Source of the DNA: Chiridota heheva
Taxonomy: Eukaryota; Echinodermata; Holothuroidea; Apodida; Chiridotidae
Length of the DNA: 64,000 bases
Direction of reading: 5' to 3'
Assembly (NCBI GenBank): GCA_020152595.1
Contig: JAIGNY010004098.1
Coordinates: 237,501-301,500, forward strand
The notes under the pieces are model-generated. The model had not been told where the DNA came from. It saw nothing but the letters and a program-made list of their open reading frames with translations, and did no database searches. Position numbers and translations under genes: made by a program. Below, piece by piece: positions 1 to 8,551 of the stretch. Every line of letters begins with the position of its first letter. The stretch's first letter is position 1.

Positions 1-687
1 CAGATATTGGCTGGACAGCACGCGGTTTTGTTTTCTTCATCTTATAGGAGTGGGCATTTACCATAGGTCTACTTGAACTGTCATTGGTTCGCTATAAAAT
101 ATAAATTAGGTATATAATATTTATGTTTTCAAATTCAGTTTTCAAATTTGTAACGTGTTTATAGGCTAGGCCTAACGTTAGCTAGTACTAGCCTAACGTT
201 ACTTGTATTTGTAAAGTTAGGCCTAATTTGGAGGATTACGATTAGGCCCAGGTCACTAACGTTAGGCCTAACGTTAGATAACTTATTATGTACATTTCTT
301 AGTACGGGTTGACATTAAGATTTCTGTACGAGGGTTGTTATATAGGCCTAGTTACAATTCCTATGTTTTTTTAATTTACACGTAGAAAATTGATGATTGA
401 AAAATAACTTGGCCTACTTTTTGGATATTCTTATTATATCAATTACTAATTGAATTAGGCCTAGGCCTTATCTAAATAATACACTTTTCAAAAAAAACTG
501 TTCCTAAATATTTAGGCCTACTACCACAAAACTGCAAGTTGGTTTTTCTTTGACTAGTGACAGTGACAACATTTTTTTTGCTCATGATTTTATTAGTTTT
601 GGTAAAAAAAAATTGTGTGCGAAAAACAATTAGTAGCAAAACTGAAAAAGAGCACTTGGGCGTCCTTCATATGTGTTAAGTAGATTA
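1..687. other. No gene recognised; AT-rich sequence with repeated CCTAACGTTAG words
   Basis: No long open frame is seen. The words AGGCCTA and CCTAACGTTAG recur between about 165 and 510, partly as short palindromes (for example CTAACGTTAG). Such words are familiar from echinoderm and hemichordate DNA, which is the weak basis for the taxonomic guess. There are no recognisable promoter or RNA features. Confidence 0.5.
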
Positions 688-1238
688 AGGGAGTATGGTG
701 TAAAGGCCAAAGGCAGTATGGTGTAAAGGCTAAAGGCAGTATGGTCTAAAGGCCAAAGAGGGTATGGTGTAAAGGCTAAAGGGAGTATGGTGTAAAGGCC
801 AAAGGCAGTATGGTGTAAAGGCCAAAGGCAGTATGGTGTAAAGGCCAAAGAGGGTATGGTGTAAAGGCTAAAGGGAGTATGGTGTAAAGGCCAAAGGCAG
901 TATGGTGTAAAGGCCAAAGAGGGTATGGTGTAAAGGCCAAAGAGAGTATGGTGTAAAGGCCAAAGGGAGTATGGTGTAAAGGCCAAAGGCAGTATGGTGT
1001 AAAGGCCAAAGAGGGTATGGTGTAAAGGCCAAAAGGAGTATGGTGAAAGGCCAAAGGCAGTATGGTGTAAAGGCCAAAGAGGGTATGGTGTAAAGGCCAA
1101 AGGGAGTATGGTGTAAAGGTCAAAGGGAGTATGGTGTAAAGGCCAAAGGGAGTATGGTGTAAAGGCCAAAGGGAGTATGGTGTAAAGGCCAAAGGGAGTA
1201 TGGCGTAAAGGCCAAAGGGAGTATGGTGTGAAGGCCAA
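688..1238. repeat. 23-bp minisatellite, about 24 copies
   Basis: The unit has the core GTATGGTGTAAAGGCCAAAG plus GGA/GCA/AGG variants, and is 23 bp long. Because 23 is not a multiple of 3, each frame repeats every 69 bases, and the minus strand stays open in all three frames. This produces spurious open frames of up to 205 codons. The array ends just before a Gypsy reverse-transcriptase remnant at 1264. Confidence 0.95.
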
Positions 1239-1263
1239 ACAAAGCAAGTGTTGTTTCTTACAG

Positions 1264-1440
1264 CCAAATGTGACTTACCTGGGATACAAAATTGATGGGG
1301 ACAGCATACTGTACATACCAGTCAAGAGAAAATCCAGGCCATTCTAAATGCTCAGACACCCCAAAAAGTTGATAAGTTAATAACCTTTATTGAGATTCTT
1401 GTATATTATTGTAAGTTTATTCCTGATTTGGCAACTCATT
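1264..1440 (+). pseudogene. Gypsy-type LTR retrotransposon pol remnant (end of reverse transcriptase)
   Basis: The translation begins with the motif VTYLGYKIDGD. After a one-base frame change it continues with a KIQAILNAQTP-like segment and YYCKFIPDLAT. This order (F/YLG, then a TPxxV segment, then YYRxFIPxFA) is typical of the reverse-transcriptase thumb and connection of Gypsy/Metaviridae-type retrotransposons. It is broken by the frameshift and by arrays on both sides, so it is a dead fragment. It lies on the strand opposite to the protease and gag pieces at 1695-4946, so this is either an inverted rearrangement or a second element. Confidence 0.7.
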
Positions 1441-1446
1441 GTTGTT

Positions 1447-1678
1447 CGCCTTCCAGAATGGCATGTTTTGCGCCTTCCGGGAAGGCGTGTTTGAGGCCTT
1501 CCGGGATGGCGTTTTTGCGCCTTCCGGGACGGCGTGTTTTGCGCCTTCCGGGACGGCGTGTTTTGCGCCTTCCGGGACGGCGTGTTTGCGCCTTCCAGGA
1601 TGGCGTGTTTGCGCCTTCCAGGATGACGTGTTTTGCGCCTTCCAGGATGACGTGTTTTGCGCCTTCCGGGATGACGTC
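1447..1678. repeat. 24-bp minisatellite, about 10 copies
   Basis: The unit core is GCGTGTTTTGCGCCTTCCGG with GAC/GATG endings. Period is 23-24 bp because one T is lost in some copies. It is GC-rich compared with its surroundings and lies between two Gypsy pol fragments of opposite orientation. The open frames across it on both strands are repeat artefacts. Confidence 0.9.
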
Positions 1679-1691
1679 TTGAATTACTTCA

Positions 1692-1777
1692 GCCACATGA
1701 TGCTTTATCTTATCCTGCCATCCTCTAGCTTGAAGACATTCTCATATTCTTGTATCAATTTTGGGATCTCCACTTTG
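1692..1777 (-). pseudogene. Gypsy-type pol fragment (start of reverse-transcriptase region)
   Basis: Read on the minus strand, the stretch contains a VEIPKLIQEYENVF-like segment. This matches the short linker (LxxEYxDVF) between protease and reverse transcriptase in Gypsy-type pol. It continues the protease remnant at 2873-3151 once the TIR element at 1789-2830 is removed. A stop codon and the 24-bp array cut it short. Confidence 0.5.
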
Positions 1778-1788
1778 GGACCTTTCTA

Positions 1789-2830
1789 GAGCTGTGAACG
1801 TTTAGGGATTTTAGTAAACGTGTACACGCCAAAAAAAGCGAGCGTGAATCGTGTACACGCGTTTAGTACCGTAATTTTTGGAAAAACACCAAAATTTCTC
1901 CAAAACTACGAGGCGAAGTAAAACAATTGCGCAACCAGTATGGCAAAAGTACTGACTCCATTGCCCAAATAGACGCTGAGTTTTGCTTTCCAAATCGTAA
2001 AAAGTTTACTTCTACAGTATAAATCATCAATTTTATGGAAAATATGCATAGAAATTCAGTTTAGAAAGAACAGATAACTTCCTTTCAATATCATTTAAAC
2101 TCAACATTGCGTAACTTTTTTGACCTATTCGCAACGGATTTCAAAGTTTTCCTGTGAAATTCTTGCATACTATACTTCGCCGTAAAACATTCAAAACTAC
2201 GCCACCACCATCAGGAAGTTTTGAAATATCAGTCCTCTCGAAAAAATGGCCGCCATCTTTGCAACGCATGCAGAATTTCAGCTCTGTTAAAACCTTTTTC
2301 TGTTTGTTTATTATGCAATATTTGTTCTTTCTTGCAAAATTTGTTTGACCCATCAGGTAATGTTTACATGTAAATGTACTGATTGCCATGATTCAAGTAT
2401 TTTTCAAGTGTTTTTTAGTCGATTTAACAGCTTGTAAAACGGGCCTTGATTGCGTGGGATTTAAAGCCTTATGGCCTAATGTTAGACCTATTGTTAGTTT
2501 CACTGTTTACTGCTGCACATTCGCAATGCATTTTACAAGTTAGATTACTCAGATTTTGGCGAAATTATAGTGTATAATATCCCCATTCATTGGTGATTAC
2601 TGCGCATTTGTGATTCACACATTTAAAAAGGATTATGTTTATCAGGTTCACAGTTTGTAAAAAGTCATTGATTGGAATTTTGTCAGTCAAATGTGTGTGT
2701 GATTTGAATCATGAATATTAATTTTCAACGGCAAGACACTATGAAAAACGATTACTGGCAATAGAGTATTTAGTAAACGTTTACAAAATTTGCGAGCGTG
2801 TAGCGTGTACATGCTAAACGGTCACAGTTC
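1789..2830. mobile_element. TIR element of about 1 kb (non-autonomous DNA transposon, superfamily not assigned)
   Basis: The left end reads TCTAGAGCTGTGAACGTTTA (1785-1804) and the right end TAAACGGTCACAGTTCTAGA (2815-2834). These are imperfect reverse complements. A TA dinucleotide borders both ends (1787-1788, 2831-2832), but the surrounding TCTAGA is itself palindromic, so the target duplication is not certain. Subterminal stretches with AGTAAACG, GCGAGCGTG and GTGTACAYGC occur near both ends. There is no transposase-like frame inside. It sits between two pieces of the same minus-strand Gypsy pol, which supports insertion into that older element. Confidence 0.6.
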
Positions 2831-2859
2831 TAGACCCTTCCCTTGCGCACTTAATATTT

Positions 2860-3170
2860 GACCCCAGGGTAATCAAATATGCTGTAACCATTTTATGCCC
2901 AGTAAGGCCACTTTGTTCCCTTTTATCACCACCAAGGGTAAATCATACTTCCTACTCTCAATATTAACTTGCACCTGAATTTGACCTACAAGGGCTATTT
3001 GATAATCAGTGTAACTTTTCAGGTTAGCATGGCTCATTTTTAGAGGTATTCTATGGTAATCTGTTTCACCTATCACAGTCACTGAATCAGCTGTATCTAT
3101 AGCTAAAGAAAGATCAACACCCTCAACATTCAAATTGACAGTATACGCCAAAACCTCCTTGTTAACCTGA
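2860..3170 (-). pseudogene. Gypsy-type aspartic protease remnant
   Basis: A minus-strand frame of 92 codons (2873-3151) carries DTADSVTVI, which corresponds to the retropepsin active-site motif (D-T/S-G-A/S-x-V), followed later by LLGIKWL, the usual ILGxDWL segment. The Gly after the catalytic Asp-Thr is replaced by Ala and the frame is short, so it is unlikely to be functional. Known role in the family: processing of the Gag-Pol polyprotein. Confidence 0.65.
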
Positions 3171-3199
3171 TTGTTTCAAACTCTCAGTCTGGAACAGAG

Positions 3200-3557
3200 T
3201 TTTAATCCTATCTAATCTTTCAGAATCGGCTTCTCGATCCCCCTGCTGCGAGCTTCTTGTGTATCACTCCAACTGCACCATATGGTTTCTTCCCGCATGT
3301 GTATTCTACACACCTCTTGGTAACTGAGGATCTTTTTTTGTGATTGGGCTTCCCTCCATGTTGGGGTGAAGATCTGCAAGCTCTCCGAATATGGCCAATT
3401 TTGTGGCACCCATAACATTAGTTTGCTTTATGTGGACAGTTTGCTGCAACATGATTGTGCAACAGAGACATGTTTTGTTACTGTTAATAAAGGATCTATT
3501 TGGTTTGGTGCTTGTTACATGATTAATCCCATTTGGTGAGTTTCTTGCATTGGTATG
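3200..3557 (-). pseudogene. Gypsy-type gag nucleocapsid (zinc-knuckle) remnant
   Basis: Minus-strand translation in two overlapping frames shows Cys/His clusters (LLHNHVAANCPHK-like and a KIGHIRRAC-like piece) followed by a basic stretch. This resembles the paired CCHC knuckles just before the protease in Gypsy elements. The frames must be switched to follow it, so it is degraded. It lies directly upstream, in minus-strand order, of the protease remnant, as expected for gag-pol. Confidence 0.45.
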
Positions 3558-3558
3558 C

Positions 3559-4446
3559 AAATTGAGTGTCCTTCCAGGCTGCCTCAGGAGCTTCCCGGCA
3601 GGCCTCATCCCACCACTGACAAATTGAGTGTCCTTCCAGGCTGCCTCAGGAGCTTCCCGGCAGGCCTCATCCCACCACTGACAAATTGAGTGTCCTTCCA
3701 GGCTGCCTCAGGAGCTTCCCGGCAGGCCTCATCCCACCACTGACAAATTGAGTGTCCTTCCAGGCCGCCTCAGACCAGAGCTTTGAATTGAGTGTCCTTC
3801 CAGGCTGCCTCAGGCCAAAGCTTTAAATTGAGTGTCCTTCCAGGCTGCCTCAGACCAGAGCTTTAAATTGAGTGTCCTTCCAGGCTGCCTCAGGCCAGAG
3901 CTTTAAATTGAGTGTCCTTTTAGGCTGCCTCAGGCCAGAGCTTTAAATTGGGTGTCCTTCCAGGTCGCCTCAGGCCAGAGCTTTAAATTGAGTGTCCTTC
4001 CAGGCCGCCTCAGGCCAGAGCTTTAAATTGAGTGTCCTTCCAGGCTGCGCTGCCTCAGGCCAGACCTTTAAATTGAGTGTCCTTCCAAGTCGCCTAGGCC
4101 AGAGCTTTAAATTGAGTGTCCTTCCAGGCCGCCTCAGGCCAGAGCTTTAAATTGAGTGTCCTTCCAGGCTGCCTCAGGCCAGAGCTTTAAATTGAGTGTC
4201 CTTCCAGGTCGCCTAGGCCAGAGCTTTAAATTGAGTGTCTTTCCAGGCTGCCTCAGGCCAGAGCTTTAAATTGAGTGTCCTTCCAGGCCGCCTCAGGCCA
4301 GAGCTTGAATTTGAGAGTCTTCCAGGCTGCCTCAGGCCAGAGCTTTAAATTGAGTGTCCTTCCAGGCCGCCTCAGGCCAGAGCTTTAAATTGAGTGTCCT
4401 TTTAGGTCGCTTCAAAGGCCAGAGCTTCCTGGCAGGCCTCATCCCA
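3559..4446. repeat. Composite minisatellite: three 62-bp units, then about 17 units of 40 bp
   Basis: Units at 3559, 3621 and 3683 are 62 bp and near-identical, each with the tail GGCAGGCCTCATCCCACCAC. From 3745 the unit shortens to about 40 bp (TTGAGTGTCCTTCCAGGCTG plus CCTCAGGCCAGAGCTTTAAA). The same tail reappears at 4433-4446. The array therefore looks like internal expansion of a shorter derivative inside a longer parent unit. It separates two gag pieces of the minus-strand Gypsy remnant. Confidence 0.92.
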
Positions 4447-4619
4447 TGTAAGGTTGTCACCTTTTTGTAATATTTTAGCTTTGCACCTTATGATTATTTA
4501 TTCCACCAACAAAAGTATCACAAAGATTAAACCTCTACATTACCACCATATCCACAATATCGACTTGACTTTTGTAGTTCAAGTACATGTATGTAATCAG
4601 CAATTGATTCAGTTGCTTG

Positions 4620-4946
4620 TCATCGATTCCTAAAAGACGATTGTAGTGGAATTTGATTTCTTGTTGGGGCGTAGTAATCATCCAATGTTTTTACAAGGTC
4701 ATCATATTTCTTAGCACTTGGGTCCTGTGGCATAACATGACAGTTCACCATTTTTAAAGCTTCTGGTCCAATCATGGCAAGAAAAACATTAACTTTAAAC
4801 ATTAACTTTATCAGTCTCTGGGATTTTATTAGCTTCAACCATATTTCTAAACAATTTTGGTAGGTCCCCCAGTCTTCTTTACTGTTCTCATACGGCCCCA
4901 TGAATCCCACAAATTCTGGATACATGTATCCTGCACTTGTAGCCAT
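4620..4946 (-). pseudogene. Gypsy-type gag remnant
   Basis: A minus-strand frame of 108 codons starts MATSAGYMYPEFVGF. It has the layout seen in gag of Gypsy elements from marine animals: an F...W..Y segment, a K..FL..IG-like segment (VFLAMIGPEAL), and a Y..L...L..YYAP segment before the frame is lost. No LTRs were recognised at either side, and the frame ends abruptly at 4620, so it is a fragment. Confidence 0.6.
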
Positions 4947-4949
4947 TTT

Positions 4950-6290
4950 GCAGCCTACGTTATACTGGCAGCGTACCCTGTAACATTAACACTAATGAGT
5001 CCTATGTCAAAATATCACTTCACACAATCACTTCAGGGAAAGAATCTGACAAAATTCTCACCCAACACATTTTATGTGAGTGAAAGAAATTGATTGGCGA
5101 ATGCTACACACTATTTAGTTCAGTTCTTACATATTATATTAAATGTATGATCCTGTCCTTGTTGCCATTTTGAGTCTTAATGAATAACCGCAGACGCCAT
5201 ATCTTGCTTCCAGCACCTTTATTTGTAAAACTGGTAGCGCTATATCACTTTAAGCATATACTACAGTGGGCATGGCTTAATGTGAAAGTGCTAAATGATA
5301 TAAACACCATACTGTATCTCATGAACGATATACCGGATTTATGTTATTATTAGGTACACAGATGGGTCATGGTCTGTACATACAGTATGTTCCATTGTTG
5401 TGGTAGTGATGTCATGAATATTTATGAGGAGGTGGCTAAGGTGGGGCTTACTGACAAATTTTTGAAATAGAATAAATGAGCAACCTTTTTTGTATCATAC
5501 GTGCTATGGCATTGTTTTGTTAATTATTGTGCAAATGCTAATGAAAACTTTTTTATTGATCTGCATGGTGGGTGTAGCTTATGAATGAATATCATGGAAC
5601 AAATATTTCATGATGCAATAAATTGACAGTTAATACAATTTTTTTAATTCAATCAGCTTGTGAAAAAAAGGATTGGAACCACAAAACCTTTTGGTTCTGC
5701 TTAATATATGAAATGAATATTAAAGGGAACATCAACACTTTAAAAAGAAAAGTTTCAATTTGAATTGTCATTTTCATGCATTACATGAAAAACTATACAA
5801 ATATTCCTTTAATTACATAATCATATTACCTTCCTGAATAACCCACCCACAGACAGTCCACTCCATGTGAAACCATTTCCACCAAAGAATATACCCAGTG
5901 CTTTATGGCATAAAACACCCACTTCTATCTGTCCAGAATTTTTTGAAATAAAAAGGAATTACTTTGCTCAGTTTAGTGCTGTGTCATAGCTCTTCAACAA
6001 CCTTCATCATAGCCCCATGTCAACAAGACATATGAGTTATTATTATTTGGCCTTTCTGAATGGCTATGGAATGTCACTCATCTCATGATTTATTTTCATG
6101 CCTATTACTGATTGAATGATTGTAGAACCAATTTTGACCTTATATTTATATTATAGAAACTATTTTGGAGAAAAAGGAGGCTCATACATGCACAATAGCT
6201 GACAAGTTTAACATGCAAGAGTGATGCGAACAGACATACAGATGCAATAAATTGATCACTTTTTCAAGATTTTTCTTTCACATTATCCCT
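4950..6290. other. No gene recognised
   Basis: AT-rich sequence without a convincing frame or splice-site pattern. A hairpin-forming stretch occurs near 5675-5700 (GGAACC and GGTTCT around an A/T-rich core). Nothing else stands out. Confidence 0.5.
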
Positions 6291-7405
6291 CCCTCCCCCC
6301 TTCCAATGACATGCATGGCATCACCACCAACAGAGCACACAAATGGACCATGGGTGATATGTGTACCACATATGACCTGTATCCAATGTATTGTCCTTGA
6401 GTTACGGTGTTTACAAGCTCTTTTTTTAGCAAAATCATATTAAGCCCCTCCCACTATGCATTTTAATAAAATTCAACGTTGTTTATACCAGCTAACAACA
6501 TATTTATACCACATATCAAACAAAGCGGAGGTAATTATTAAAAACTTAGCATTTGAAGATTCAAAATTAAGCCCCCCCCCTACTCATGAATATGCATGAC
6601 ATCACCACCAAAATTTAAAGGGCATATCTACAGACCATGGACTATCTGTGTACCACATATGACATTAAAACAGAATATTGATCTTTAGATATTGTGCTTA
6701 CAAGCTTTTTTCAGATAAATCATATTAAGCCCTGCCCACTATGCCTATTAATGATATTAAACGATTTTACACAATGAACACTTACACACTACACTGGCTA
6801 ACAACAAAATTATACTAAATATGAAACAAATAAGACATGTGATTGTCAAAATAAGAGTATTTCAAGATTTTGTATATTAAGCCCCGCCTACTCAATTATA
6901 TGTGTGCTATCACTACCAAAAACAACAGGGCACATATACAGACCATGGGCTACCTGTGTACCAAATATAACATGAATCCAGTTTACTGTTCTTGAGATAC
7001 CATGCTTACAAGCTCTTTTCAACAAAATCATGTGAAGCCCTGCCCACTATGCGTATTAATGAAATTTAACTTTTTTGTTCCGTGAACATGTACACACTAG
7101 CTAACAGCATAATTACACTCAATATGAAACAAAAGTAGACATATGGTTGTAAAAATATGAGCATTTCAAGGTATATTCATTAAGCCCCGCCTACTCATTA
7201 ATATGCATGACATTGCCACCAAAAACAATAGGGCACATCTATGGACCATGGGCTATGTGTGTACCGTATATGACATGAATCCAGTGTATCTTTCTTGAGA
7301 TATCACGCTGACAAGCTTGCTGTCACAGATGCAAATACACACATACATACATGCACACGCCAGCATGACTGCATAGGTTTCTTATGCTATTAGCATCGGA
7401 ACCAA
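6290..7405 (+). repeat. Dispersed repeat family: about four tandem units of about 300 bp plus a CA-rich tail and terminal hairpin
   Basis: Each unit contains ATTAAGCCCCGCCYACTC, ATGCATGACATCACCACC, GACCATGGGCTATNTGTG, GTACCACATATGACAT and GATATYNNGCTTACAAGC in the same order, at about 6290, 6580, 6885 and 7190. The last unit runs into an ACACATACATACATGCACAC microsatellite (7336-7365) and then a hairpin end, TGCTATTAGCATCGGAACC. The same units recur at 46970-47560, again followed by a CATA/CACGTA repeat, and the hairpin end recurs at 19369-19399. A central tandem core with a microsatellite tail is reminiscent of Helitron-like 'pearl'-type elements, but no diagnostic CTRR end was seen. Confidence 0.75.
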
Positions 7406-7872
7406 GAAAAGGGACTGGAATTTTATTTTATTTTAAATAAAAAATTGACTCATCCAAAAATTGAGACTGAGTGCATCCAGAAAAACATCCTTCCTACATC
7501 TGTGCAGCTACCACAGGCTGACTATTAAGCAGAATGAATGAAGCTGTGATTTGTCTAAATTTGCGAGTATCTTCTTGCCTACTGTTTGAAACAAGCTTTA
7601 GCCTAACAGTCACAATATATGGGCATTCCTTTATGTTGATTGACCCCCAAAATGGTATGTGATGGATGAAGAAAAAAAAAAGCTTTTCAGGTTGCCAGTG
7701 TAGTTGTATCTAAATATTATCAAGAATAGATAAGCTTCTTTTCCCCTAATTTTTAATATATCGAATGCATGTTATGAATAGAAACCCTCTGATGTCAATA
7801 TTCAGACTCTCAATCCTAAAAACAAACAAGGAGGCCAATTTATATCATCAATATAACATTATTCTTCTGTAG
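7406..7872. other. 5' flank of the ANGEL gene; no separate gene seen
   Basis: There is no strong frame. A plausible 3' splice site (TTATTCTTCTGTAG) ends at 7872, so the first coding exon may begin there with a 5'-UTR part, and an untranslated upstream exon may exist. Promoter elements could not be assigned. Confidence 0.4.
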
Positions 7873-7914
7873 GTTTTACAGCAGACTGCCTCAATTGTTC
7901 CATCATTATGAGGA

Positions 7915-8551
7915 ATGAACTTCTCTTCCAAAGACACGTGCAGGATGCCACCTATGCAAATCCTGGGACACCAAGCCCCAGGTATAATGAGCCAGATATC
8001 CGCAAGAGCCATTATGCCCCGAAACCTAAATAGTAATAAAACAGTACATTTCTCCAATAATGTGGAAAGGGTCCCAGTCGAAAGATTTTGCCCAGTACCT
8101 TTTATACCACATCATCCTCAGCAAGAAGTTATAGGTCCTCCATCAGTTGCCCTGTGGTCTGTAAGTGGTATTTATCAACAAGCATCCAGTATACCGGGAG
8201 TTGCATCCAGTGTACCGGGATTTGCATCCAGTATACCGGGATTTGCATCCAGTATACCGGGAGTTGCATCCCACAGCAGAATTCCATCAGGTTATTCATT
8301 TGATCATTGTGGACTTTCTCATCCAACCATACCGGCTGTGGCACCCTCTTTTGCTCAGATGGCGAGTAGATCTTACAGCAGATCGTACATGTCCTCTGCC
8401 AAGAGGAATGTTGACATGGTTGCTTCCAGTACTGCAGCAGATGTTTGCAAAATAGACAAAAGAACAAGAACAGGATCTCTCAGCAATCCATCGCAAGATT
8501 CCAATAGCACCAGAGGGAGAAGAATGGACTGGTCGGGATCCAGATCATCGG
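7915..8551 (+). CDS. ANGEL2: ANGEL gene, coding exon 1
   Basis: Encodes residues 1-212 plus one base. The ATG at 7915 is preceded in frame by a stop (TGA at 7909), so this is the most upstream usable start in the exon. The N-terminal part is low-complexity and rich in Ser, Pro, Gly and Arg, and is not recognisably conserved. It holds four tandem heptapeptides of the type ASSIPGV/F encoded by a 21-bp repeat (about 8182-8270), and a basic Ser/Arg-rich stretch near the end. The exon ends TCATCGG|GTGAGTG, and this donor is the first of 12 copies in a 42-bp array. Confidence 0.8.

Noticed and set aside
630..1267. Proline/leucine-rich minus-strand frames of 163-205 codons
   Set aside because: A product of the 23-bp minisatellite; open in all three minus-strand frames.
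7908..8033. Alternative short frame beginning MRNELLFQRH
   Set aside because: Overlaps exon 1 in another frame and stops after about 40 codons. The frame from 7915 reaches the donor in the correct phase.
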